Shown here piece after piece: positions 1-8,500 of a DNA stretch of 64,000 nt. The notes beneath the pieces were generated by a model. It had not been told where the DNA came from, searched no databases, and was given only the letters and a program-made list of their open reading frames with translations. The stretch is from assembly GCA_947498705.1 (NCBI GenBank), contig CANMLW010000009.1, forward strand, positions 62,001-126,000. The letters are read 5' to 3'. Made by a program: the position numbers and the translations under genes. This DNA is from an uncultured Aquimarina sp. (GTDB lineage Bacteria; Bacteroidota; Bacteroidia; Flavobacteriales; Flavobacteriaceae). Within the stretch, counting starts at the first letter, position 1. Each line of letters starts with the position of its first letter.

Positions 1-142
1 GTCGTGCCTTAATAGATTGCAATTAAACAATCACAAACAAATGATTGATCTGGATGACCCTGTTGCTTTATTACAGTTTGCAGGAAGGTTGAAGAACCCA
101 ATAGCAGCTTATAAAAAAGAGATTCTTGAAACAGTTTCTTGA
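1..142 (+). CDS. IucA/IucC-family siderophore synthetase, C-terminal end only
   Basis: An open frame enters from the left edge and stops with TGA at 140-142, giving 46 residues. It reads SCLNRLQLNN..., then a DDPVALLQF-like stretch and a KNPIAAY-like stretch. This closely matches the last ~60 residues of the complete synthetase at 844-2697, which has CLNRLQLKN, then SDPIESLIL and ENPLARF. It is therefore the tail of a second, paralogous NRPS-independent siderophore synthetase. Such enzymes join a carboxylate (citrate, succinate or similar) to an amine or hydroxylamine using ATP. Only 14 bp separate it from the acetyltransferase downstream, so the two are probably co-transcribed. The identification rests on similarity to the neighbour; the active site lies outside the window. 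Confidence 0.8.
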   Translation, partial: SCLNRLQLNNHKQMIDLDDPVALLQFAGRLKNPIAAYKKEILETVS

Positions 143-156
143 AGATTAAATAAATT

Positions 157-738
157 ATGAATCAAAGCATTGAAATACCAAACAGTCTGTTTTCAAGAAC
201 GATCGAGGGTTTTGGAACTATAAATTTGCGCCCTTTTAATCTTGAGCAGGATATAGACATTATTTATGATTGGGTTACAAGACCGTATGCTACGTATTGG
301 GGAATGACCACCAAAACTAGAGAAGAGGTGATACAGGAATATAGAACCTTATCTTCTTTACCGCATTACGAGGTTTTGATTGGGATGTATAAAGGTAAAC
401 CAGCTTTTTTGATGGAGAAGTATAAAGCTTCAGAAGACCGTATCGCATCTTATTATCAGGTAAAAGAAGGAGATTTTGGAATGCACATTTTGGTAGGACC
501 ACCAGATCATAAAATAGCTGGTTTCACATGGAATGTGTTTACCACAATACAAGCATACTTTTTTGCTCAACCTCATGTAGCTCGAATGGTTGTTGAGCCT
601 GATGTACGCAATGAAAAAATTCATGCACTTAATAAAAAAGCAGGATTTTGGTATCAAAAAGAAATTGAGTTACCAGAGAAGAGGGCAGCCTTAGCTTTTT
701 GTGAGCGGGCTGATTATGAAATGAGCCGTAACAATTAG
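157..738 (+). CDS. GNAT acyltransferase of siderophore biosynthesis (IucB/RhbD-like)
   Basis: This 193-residue protein resembles the siderophore N-acyltransferases (Acetyltransf_8 type: IucB, RhbD, the N-terminal part of DfoC). The beta-strand INLRPFNLEQDI is followed by DWVTRPYATYWGM, which is typical of the family's hydroxylysine/hydroxydiamine acetylases. The core includes YEVLIGMYKGKPAFLMEKY and, near the C-terminus, VVEPDVRNEKIHALNKKAGF, which corresponds to the acetyl-CoA-binding part. The expected reaction is transfer of an acyl group from CoA to an N-hydroxylated diamine to form the iron-binding hydroxamate. It lies between two IucA/IucC synthetases, an order reminiscent of rhbC-rhbD...rhbF and aerobactin clusters. 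The amine monooxygenase is not in the window and is presumably to the left. The acyl donor (acetyl, succinyl or longer) cannot be read from the sequence. Confidence 0.8.
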   Translation: MNQSIEIPNSLFSRTIEGFGTINLRPFNLEQDIDIIYDWVTRPYATYWGMTTKTREEVIQEYRTLSSLPHYEVLIGMYKGKPAFLMEKYKASEDRIASYYQVKEGDFGMHILVGPPDHKIAGFTWNVFTTIQAYFFAQPHVARMVVEPDVRNEKIHALNKKAGFWYQKEIELPEKRAALAFCERADYEMSRNN

Positions 739-772
739 ATTGCTACCAACCAAAATAGTGTTGGATGAATTC

Positions 773-809
773 TATCTGATCTATAATAAACAATAAATAT
801 AATCAGATA
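773..809. repeat. Inverted repeat between acyltransferase and synthetase genes
   Basis: TATCTGAT at 773-780 is mirrored by ATCAGATA at 802-809, with a 21-base AT-rich loop and an A-run after it. It could be an operator dyad, a weak processing hairpin or chance. It is the only ordered element in the 105-bp gap before the second siderophore synthetase. Confidence 0.3.
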
Positions 810-843
810 AAAAAGCCCAAAGACTTTCACAAAAAAATAAAAA

Positions 844-2697
844 ATGACTACTAATAAAATATCTCATCAAGATAAATCCGCAGTGAACTACCTTACCACA
901 GATGCATGGAGGCGAGTAAATCAAGCACTAGTTAGAAAAGCAATAAGTGAATTTGCTCATGAGTTAGTCTTTGAGCCGACATTAATAAAAAGAAATGACA
1001 AATATAATACCTATTTATTGGTTTCTGATATTCCAGGAATAGCCTATAAATTTAATGCTGTTATAAGAGCTCTAGACCATTGGGATATCGATGAAAAAAC
1101 CATTGTAAAGTGGCACAATGATAAATCTGATACTATTGATGCTTTACTTTTTATTACCGAGTTTAAAGAAACATTGGGCATCCCATCGCATTTACTGACT
1201 ACCTATATGGAAGAAATTTCAAGTACACTTGCCAGCGCGACCTACAAATATACTCATCAACAATTTTCGTCTGGTGAGCTGGTAAAAAACTCATTTCAAG
1301 CCATAGAACATGCAATGACAGAAGGTCACCCTTGTTTTGTGGCCAATAATGGAAGGATTGGTTTTACTGGTGAAGATTACTTAAAATATGCTCCAGAGAC
1401 TAATCAACCCTTTAAGATATTATGGCTGGCTGGTCATAAAGATAAAACCACGTATACGGGCTGTAAACAATACGAATATAACCTAGTCATGCGCAAAGAA
1501 CTTGGTGTTGGTACTATTGCAAAGTTTAACTCAAAATTAGAAGCTCTCGGATTAAACTTAGCATCTTATTTTTTTATTCCGGTACATCCCTGGCAATGGA
1601 ATCATAAAATACAACAAGTTTTTGCTGCTGATATTGCAAATCAAAAATTGGTGTTTTTGGGAGAAGGCGAGGATCAGTATAGTGCACAACAATCAATTCG
1701 AACACTCTACAATATAAGTAATCCTAAAAAGATGTATACCAAAACGGCATTGTCTATTTTAAATATGGGATTTATGCGAGGACTATCTCCGTATTATATG
1801 CAAAGTACTCCAGGAATAACACGATGGATTACAGAATTGCTAGAAGAGGATGCCTATCTGCAACAAACTGGTTTTACCATGTTAGGCGAAGTGGCGACAA
1901 TTGGATATCAAAATACATATTATGAAATATTAGGTAAGACCAATGCACATAATAAAATGCTTTCTGCTTTATGGCGAGAAAGCCCGCATAATAAAATAAA
2001 AGACAATCAACAGTTGATGACCATGGCTGCTTTTTTGCACCAGGATAACAGAGGGGATGCCCTGTTGGTAGAATTGATTAAAACTTCGCCTTATAGTACA
2101 GAATCGTGGTTACGTAGATATTTCACGGCTTACCTTAACCCGCTATTGCACTGTTTTTATAAGTATGAATTAGTTTTTATGCCACATGGCGAAAATATAA
2201 TCATGGTGATGGAAAATAATACTCCCGCGCATATTCTAATGAAGGATATTACCGAAGAGGTTATTGTTTTTGATCCGATACTAGCCAAATCAGAAGATGC
2301 AAAACGTTTGTATACAGAAACATCTGATGATATGAAGGTATTGAGCATATTTACAGATGTTTTTGATTGCTTTTTTAGATTTATGTCTGCCATTTTAGAA
2401 AAACATTTGGCATACTCAGAAAATAGCTTTTGGGAGTTGGTGGCAGAAAGTATTTATTCGTATCAGGATGCGCACCCAGAGCTACAATCAAAGTTTGAAA
2501 AATACGATCTTTTTGTACCAGAGTTTGATAGATGTTGCCTTAATCGATTGCAACTCAAAAACACGCAGCAGATGCTTAATCTTTCTGATCCTATAGAGAG
2601 CCTCATTCTAGAAGGAACACTAGAAAATCCATTGGCAAGATTTCGAAGCAAAAAATATAAAGAGATGAAAATCAATCATCTTTCATTGTCAAATTAA
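844..2697 (+). CDS. IucA/IucC-family NRPS-independent siderophore synthetase
   Basis: This is a full-length (617 residues) NIS synthetase in the size range of RhbF, AlcC and DesD. The N-terminal IucA/IucC domain carries GHPCFVANNGRIGF near residue 160, followed by DYLKYAPE, and the family hallmark HPWQW starting at His248. The C-terminal FhuF-like helical domain carries the ATP-site signature PHGEN around His448. These enzymes adenylate a carboxylate and condense it with an amine or hydroxamate arm in the cytoplasm. Two synthetases plus one hydroxylamine acyltransferase point to a mixed citrate- or dicarboxylate-hydroxamate product rather than a simple macrocycle, but this is inference. ATG at 844 fits the family N-terminus. 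A MITE-like element begins four bases after the stop. Confidence 0.93.
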   Translation: MTTNKISHQDKSAVNYLTTDAWRRVNQALVRKAISEFAHELVFEPTLIKRNDKYNTYLLVSDIPGIAYKFNAVIRALDHWDIDEKTIVKWHNDKSDTIDALLFITEFKETLGIPSHLLTTYMEEISSTLASATYKYTHQQFSSGELVKNSFQAIEHAMTEGHPCFVANNGRIGFTGEDYLKYAPETNQPFKILWLAGHKDKTTYTGCKQYEYNLVMRKELGVGTIAKFNSKLEALGLNLASYFFIPVHPWQWNHKIQQVFAADIANQKLVFLGEGEDQYSAQQSIRTLYNISNPKKMYTKTALSILNMGFMRGLSPYYMQSTPGITRWITELLEEDAYLQQTGFTMLGEVATIGYQNTYYEILGKTNAHNKMLSALWRESPHNKIKDNQQLMTMAAFLHQDNRGDALLVELIKTSPYSTESWLRRYFTAYLNPLLHCFYKYELVFMPHGENIIMVMENNTPAHILMKDITEEVIVFDPILAKSEDAKRLYTETSDDMKVLSIFTDVFDCFFRFMSAILEKHLAYSENSFWELVAESIYSYQDAHPELQSKFEKYDLFVPEFDRCCLNRLQLKNTQQMLNLSDPIESLILEGTLENPLARFRSKKYKEMKINHLSLSN

Positions 2698-2700
2698 CTA

Positions 2701-2861
2701 ATACCATTTTACCTTTGGAATTACTCAAAAAATAAACAGGGATTTTTGATTTAGACAAGAAAGAAAATCGAAGCATAGCCTTAGCTACGGTTCTATTTTA
2801 TTTCGCAGTATACATTAAAAAGAACTATTAGTTATGGGAAATTTCAAAGGTAAAATGGTAT
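2701..2861. mobile_element. 161-bp MITE-like element with terminal inverted repeats and target duplication
   Basis: The left end ATACCATTTTACCTTTG... (22 bp, 2701-2722) and the right end (2840-2861) are inverted repeats with one mismatch. The element is flanked on both sides by AACTA (2696-2700 and 2862-2866), which looks like a 5-bp target-site duplication. The interior has no ORF but contains a short palindromic patch (TAGCCTTAGCTA). It sits inside the siderophore operon, immediately after the synthetase stop, and probably inserted between two formerly adjacent genes. No transposase is encoded; its mobilising partner is unknown. Confidence 0.7.
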
Positions 2862-2888
2862 AACTACTACTATTTTATTATAACAAAA

Positions 2889-4004
2889 ATGGAAACAATA
2901 AAATCAAAAAGAATTTTAGCCATTGATCTGGCAAGAGGTCTAAGTGTATTAATGGTGATTGTTGTGCATACACTTTGGATGTACGGAGATATTAAAACCC
3001 AAACTGAAACTTGGTTAGGATCCACTGTCCATTTTATAGGAAAAGGAACAGGAATGTTTCTAATCGCCATGGGAGTATCATTTACGCTATCTCGCAATCA
3101 AAGTATTGTACTTTCTATAAAGCGAGCATTTTATATTCTGGCGGTAGGGTATTTGATGAATTTCTTAAAGTTCATAGTGCCTGTTGTTATAGGAACTGTA
3201 CCTGATAATTTTATAGCTGCCTATGGGTGGACAAGCCCTGTTACCTTAGATAATATGATCTATATGTTAGGAACTGGAGACATTTTACAATTAGCTGGGG
3301 TCTCATTATTGTTTATGGGAATCATAAATAGATTTTCTAAAAATAAATATATACCTCTTTTAATAGCCTTGTGTATTGCATTGTTAACCAAAGAAGTGCA
3401 TGGGGTTAGAGTTGGTATTACAGGTTTCGATTATTTGTTGGACCTCTTGTGGGGAGCAGAATGGAATGTATATTTTGCAGTATTTCCATGGTTTTCTTTT
3501 ATACTTATTGGTATGTTCTTTGGTATGTGGTATAAAGAAAAAGAAAAAAGTAACTCATATCTTTTTGGAAGAATGTTAATTGCGGGTATCGTATTAATGT
3601 GTTTAGGAGGGGGGCTATGTTATTATAACTATGAATATCATTTTGGAGATTATTTTCACTTAGGACCAGGAGGAACACTGTATTTAGCAGGCTTTAATCT
3701 AGTGATCATGTGGATTGCAAACATATTGGTTACTTATATAAGAGAGAATAAAGTTTTTAACTTTTTGTATTACTGTAGCAAACGAGTAACTACCATTTAT
3801 GTAATCCAATGGGTAATCATTTGTTGGGGAATGGGTGTTTTAGGATATCAGCAATTTGGGGTTAGTGGAGTTTTACTTTTAATACCTGTTTATATCTTAT
3901 TGACATTAGGAATACAAAAATTTGTGCTCGATAGAGCCCTTTCTTCTAAGAAAGCTAAAAAACAATCGGTAACCAATACCAGAAGAAAACAAGTAACAGT
4001 ATAA
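2889..4004 (+). CDS. Multi-pass membrane acyltransferase-like protein (DUF1624/HGSNAT-like)
   Basis: This 371-residue inner-membrane protein has about ten hydrophobic helices. The N-terminal RILAIDLARGLSVLMVI followed by VHTLWMYG resembles the DUF1624/heparan-alpha-glucosaminide N-acetyltransferase-like group (R-x-x-x-LD-x-x-RG-x-x), which carries acyl groups across the membrane. The C-terminus is Lys/Arg-rich (SSKKAKKQS...) and cytoplasmic. It is 11 bp upstream of the crotonase and downstream of siderophore synthetases, so a role in acylating or exporting the siderophore is plausible but unproven. Similarity to acyltransferase-3 proteins is an alternative. ATG at 2889 follows the MITE by 27 bp, so the element may supply or disrupt its 5' leader. 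Confidence 0.6.
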   Translation: METIKSKRILAIDLARGLSVLMVIVVHTLWMYGDIKTQTETWLGSTVHFIGKGTGMFLIAMGVSFTLSRNQSIVLSIKRAFYILAVGYLMNFLKFIVPVVIGTVPDNFIAAYGWTSPVTLDNMIYMLGTGDILQLAGVSLLFMGIINRFSKNKYIPLLIALCIALLTKEVHGVRVGITGFDYLLDLLWGAEWNVYFAVFPWFSFILIGMFFGMWYKEKEKSNSYLFGRMLIAGIVLMCLGGGLCYYNYEYHFGDYFHLGPGGTLYLAGFNLVIMWIANILVTYIRENKVFNFLYYCSKRVTTIYVIQWVIICWGMGVLGYQQFGVSGVLLLIPVYILLTLGIQKFVLDRALSSKKAKKQSVTNTRRKQVTV

Positions 4005-4015
4005 AATACAATGAT

Positions 4016-4843
4016 ATGCGACAGTTTGATTGTATTACAGTAGAGTATTTTAGAGAAGAAGAACTTTTAATCTGGAGAATAAAAGATACCGGAATGCCTA
4101 ATTTTTGCTTAAAGGGACTTCATGAGTTTCGTGAATTTGGTATTTGGGTAAAGCAGTATTTTGAACATCCAGATAGACCTTTAAAATTTATAATTTCTGG
4201 ATCAGAGCATAACGGAATCTATAATATGGGAGGTGACTTGCCATTTTTTTTGGAATGTATACATACCAAAAATGTAGAAAAACTAAAAACGTATGCTCAT
4301 TTATGTATTGAAGCTATTTATAATATTTATACTTCTTTTGGTTTGCCTGCAATTAGTATAGCTTTGGTAGAAGGCAATGCATATGGAGGAGGGTTCGAAT
4401 GTGCTTTGGCACATGATTTTATTATTGCAGAAGAAGGAGTGCAATTTTGTTTACCCGAAAATAAGTTTAATCTGTTTCCAGGTATGGGAGCCCATAGCCT
4501 TTTAACCAGAAAAACCAATGTATTAGATGCGGATATGCTTATACGAAGTAGTCGAATTTATAAATCCAGATATTTACAATCCTTGGGATTGGTAGAAAAG
4601 ATAGTAGAAAGAGAAAAAGGGTGGTTAGAGCTAATTGGGTTTGTACATACGATCAAAGAGCAGTTTAATTTTGAGTATCATCATATTCAGTGCAAAAAAA
4701 TGATAAACCCTTTGTCAAAACAAGAATTGTTAGATATTACCAATCTGTGGGTAAAAGCGTGCTTGCAAATAGAAGCATTTGACCTTCGTAAAATGGAAAT
4801 ATTGGCACAAGCGCAATTACGAAGAACCAAAATCGAAGTGTAA
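4016..4843 (+). CDS. RpfF-like crotonase-family enzyme (DSF-synthase-like)
   Basis: This 275-residue crotonase-fold protein resembles RpfF, the synthase of diffusible-signal-factor cis-2-enoic acids, more than ordinary enoyl-CoA hydratases. The stretch EGNAYGGGFECALAHDF, then IIAEEGV, LPENKFNLFPGMGAHS and GLVEKIV follows RpfF closely. The two glutamates used by RpfF for dehydration and thioester release appear as Glu128 (GGGFE) and Glu148 (LPE), 20 residues apart as in Xanthomonas RpfF. There is no partner RpfC/RpfG here; its neighbours are siderophore synthetases and a membrane acyltransferase. It may make a 2-enoic fatty acid used as a siderophore tail (rhizobactin 1021 carries 2-decenoic acid) or a DSF-like signal. 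Which substrate it uses is inference. Confidence 0.75.
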   Translation: MRQFDCITVEYFREEELLIWRIKDTGMPNFCLKGLHEFREFGIWVKQYFEHPDRPLKFIISGSEHNGIYNMGGDLPFFLECIHTKNVEKLKTYAHLCIEAIYNIYTSFGLPAISIALVEGNAYGGGFECALAHDFIIAEEGVQFCLPENKFNLFPGMGAHSLLTRKTNVLDADMLIRSSRIYKSRYLQSLGLVEKIVEREKGWLELIGFVHTIKEQFNFEYHHIQCKKMINPLSKQELLDITNLWVKACLQIEAFDLRKMEILAQAQLRRTKIEV

Positions 4844-4862
4844 AAAGCGGTATAAATAAAGT

Positions 4863-4893
4863 AAAGATACTGTCTTTAAAGAACAGTATCTTT
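4863..4893 (+). terminator. Rho-independent terminator after the siderophore operon
   Basis: AAAGATACTGT and ACAGTATCTTT form an 11-bp stem around a 9-base loop, followed by a run of seven T. It lies 20 bp after the crotonase stop and coincides with the left tip of the IS1182-derived element, so the element may have brought the terminator with it. Confidence 0.75.
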
Positions 4894-4927
4894 TTTTGTT
4901 GAATTGCTTTTGATTTTATCTTTAGGG

Positions 4928-5250
4928 ATGAGTCAAAATGTTACCTTCAAGAGTTATAATCAAGATCAATTAAGCCTTTTGCTCCCTAGTTATGATAACT
5001 TAGTTCCCAAGCATCACCCCATACGCATTGTTAATATGATTATTGATCATTTAAATATTGATAAGCTAACCAAGACTTATAAGGAGGTACATCGAGTTAT
5101 CTTCCCCGTATACTGTCAAGACTATTGTATATACGTATTTGCATAATCTATATTTTTTCTGTAAGATATAATAAGCGTTACAAGAGAATGTCCACTTTAT
5201 GGGTCTTAGAGGTTGTAGTGTCCTTGATCATAATGTGAATAACGTTTTAT
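4928..5250 (+). pseudogene. IS1182 transposase N-terminal remnant
   Basis: About 70 residues of the IS1182 transposase N-terminal domain are readable from ATG 4928. The frame breaks near 5060-5150 and homologous residues continue in another frame to about 5240. No DDE residues remain, so it cannot make an active transposase. Confidence 0.65.
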
Positions 5251-5312
5251 GGGGAAGTGTTTGAAAGATCATTAAAAAAAGACTACCATAATACTTTTTA
5301 GGCAGTCTCTTT

Positions 5313-5598
5313 TCTCTAGTCAAAAAAATTACACACCATAGTTTTTGTTTTCAAATTATCAAAACCCTACCAACACCAACTAGTTTTATAATTCAATTAG
5401 CAAGACAGAAAATTAATTTGCTTTTAGTTTTACCATTTTTACTAATAATACGATAGTAGTAGTTTAGTTTTTTTTACTCAATAATTAGGTGAAAAAATCT
5501 CATAAAATTAAACTAGTAGGGTCTAGTCGATGTAGTGTTGATGTTTTTATAATTTAGTACCTTAATCACATTCGCAACGAAACACAAATACATTAATT
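5313..5598. other. Non-coding leader before the M43 protease gene
   Basis: No ORF is visible. CCCTACC...AACTAGTTTT near 5367-5392 is loosely mirrored by AAACTAGTAGGG near 5510-5521, which may be a long-range stem or an operator. I see no clear TAnnTTTG box close to the start codon at 5599. Confidence 0.4.
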
Positions 5599-8500
5599 AT
5601 GAAAATAAAAAACTACTCTTTTACCTTAATTATGCTATTTATGCTATCCAGTATATATGGACAAGAAATAGGAAATGGTTGTGGAGTAAATTTCTCGGCA
5701 AAAGACCAAAAAGCTTATAAAGAAGCGATATCAAAAGTAAAAAAAAGTAAAGCCTTTCAAAGAATTCTTTCACGAACTTCACAAAGTAGAGGAGTTGGTG
5801 CATTAAGTAAATCCCCAATAACCTATAAGATACCTGTTGTATTTCATATATTACATAATGGAGAGGGAGATGGACCAAACAATAAGAATGAGATTAGTAA
5901 AGAAATTATGGCTTGTAAGATTGCGGATGCTGTAGATGTTGCTAATAAAGATTTTAGAGGAGAATATCCAGAGTTTAATACTACCGACCCTAGGTTTGAT
6001 AGTACTAAAGATAAACTTGATAATATTGAGTTTATACTAGCTAAAGAAGACCCCAACGGAAATTTACTAGAAGCACCTGGAATGAACTGGCAAGCAGATG
6101 GTGATTTGATTTCGTGGGGATATGATAAAAGAATAACCGATGATCCATGGTGGTGGGGTAAGAACGGAAAGTACTATTTACAAGTATTTATAGTTCATTA
6201 TCCTAATCAAAATGGTAAGTGGAATCAATCAGGGCATGCTTTTTTACCAAATGCTCCATATGAAAATGAGTTTCCACGTATCGTTTATAATTGGAGATAT
6301 ATTGGTACAAAATCTTCTTGTGGAGATAAAGGGATTTATGGGGGACCTAATTTTGAAAAAATATTTTCTCATGAAATTGGACATTACTTTGGGTTAAGCC
6401 ATGTTTTTGGTCCTAAAGTAGATGGAGAGCCCGTTTGTGCTGATGGCGATGGACTTGAAGATACTCCTGATACACTTGGTTCTGAAGGGTGTACTAGAGA
6501 TGTAGAAAATGTATGTGGGACATATCCAAATCTAGAGAATCATATGGATTATAACACTGCCTGTCAAAATATGTTTACCAAACAACAGGTTGCACTAATG
6601 AAATACTGGTTGGATGATACAAGCGAAGTAAAACACCCTAGAGGCTTATTGTGGCAACCAGATAATTTAAAAGCAACAGGTGTGGTTCCAGACATTCCTG
6701 AAGCTAAATTTAAAAGTGACTTAACTTCGTTATGTAGCAATCAATCGGTTAAATTTAAAGATGTTTCTAATGGATTACCAACGTCTAGAGTTTGGACTTT
6801 TGAAGGAGGAACACCGGCAACCTCAAAAGAAGTTAATCCAACAGTAGCATATACTACAGCAGGTACATATAAAGTAACCTTAAAAGTTACCAATAGTTTA
6901 GGAGAAGATACCACTCAAGTAATGAATTATATTGATGTTGATCAACGCTCAAATGTAGCTGTTTCTCAAAATTTTGAAGGAGTTTTTCCTCCTAAAGGAT
7001 GGGATGTATTTAACCCAGATAATGAACTAACTTGGAGTAAGAGAAGTGATGCTGGGCATGGAGATAACTCAAGTATGGTAATGGATAATTCTAATAATAA
7101 TATTGTAGGAGCTATCGACAATATTAGATTGCCATATCTTGATTTTGCTTCTGCTAGCAAGAGTCAAATGTATTTTGATGTTGCGTATACAAAGTTTGAC
7201 AATAATAGCCCTGATGTTTTAAAAGTTCAGGTATCTACAGATTGTGGTGCTACATGGAATGATGCATACTCTAAAACACATACAGATCTAGAGACAACAG
7301 AAGTTGCTACAGGTAATTCTAATAGTTGGATTCCTAGTAAAGATGAACATTGGAGAAAAGAAATTGTAGATCTTAGTGCGTATGATGGAAATTGTAATGT
7401 ATCGATTAGGTTTTCTAATACTTCAGGGTATGGAACAAGAATATGGATAGACAACGTAAATATTGTTCTTGACAATAATAATGCCCCTACATCTGATTTC
7501 TATTCTAAAGAAAGAAATACGATTTGCAATAGCCTAGATGTAACTTTTAAGGATGTGTCAACAGGAAACCCTACATCTTGGTTATGGACTTTTGAAGGTG
7601 GTATTCCTGCAACATCAACTAGCCAGAATCCTCCCAAAATAAGCTATACAGAGAAAGGTTCTCATAAAGTGATATTAACAACTAGTAATGCTAGCGGAAG
7701 TAATACAGTAACTAAGAGTGATTATATTACCATTGTTGTTCCCGATAATAATTCATTTTCTGAAGATTTCTCTGGAGCATTCCCTCCAGAAGGTTGGGAT
7801 GTAAACAATCCTGATGACTTTTTAGGTTGGGAAAAAAGATCTGATATTGGTCGAGGAGATAGTTCATGTATGATAATGAACAATGCCGATAATGAAAATC
7901 TTGGAGAAATAGATGAAATTACACTACAACCAATGGATTTATCAATTGGAAATACTGATTTTTCATTTGATGTAGCATACACCAAATTTGACAATGATAG
8001 CCCAGATGTTCTTAAAGTTTTAGTTTCTAAAGATTGTGGAGAGAGCTGGAAAGAGGTGTATTCTAAAACACATATAGAATTAGAAACTTTCGAACTAGTG
8101 GCCAAACCTAATGATTGGGTACCTACAGAGGATTCTCATTGGCGCACAGAAAGAATTTTATTAGATGAATTTAAAGGAGAATCAAATGTTTTACTTAAGT
8201 TTCATAATATTTCGGGTTACGGAACCAGAATATGGATTGATAACGTAAAACTCAATTTTAACAGTCAAGAGGCACCGGTATCAGATTTCTCTGTAAGTGA
8301 TAATATATGTAATAATGTTCCTGTAACTTTTACTGATCTTTCTACAGGAAGCCCAACATCTTGGCTATGGACATTCGAAGGGGGGACACCAGCTACATCA
8401 ACGGATCAAAATCCTAAGGTTACTTATACTACACCTGGAATATATGATGTAACATTAGTTGCAAAAAATACCTTTGGGACAGGTACAACAACCGTAAAAA

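Larger units (their letters stand above)
4863..5312 (+). mobile_element. IS1182-family deletion derivative, copy 1 (decayed)
   Basis: About 450 bp bounded by degenerate inverted ends: GATACTGTCTTTAAAG at 4866-4881 against GAGACTGCCTAAAAAG read in reverse from 5294-5309, 12 of 16 matching. Inside is the start of an IS1182-type transposase. From ATG 4928 it reads MSQNVTFKSYNQDQLSLLLP, then NLVPKHHPIRIVN. After a frameshift it resumes as ALQENVHFM and DHN near 5173-5240 and then jumps to the right end. The catalytic region is gone. A homologous copy with nearly the same internal deletion sits at 9862-10299, which suggests a small non-autonomous family rather than two independent wrecks. No target duplication was seen. 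Confidence 0.7.
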
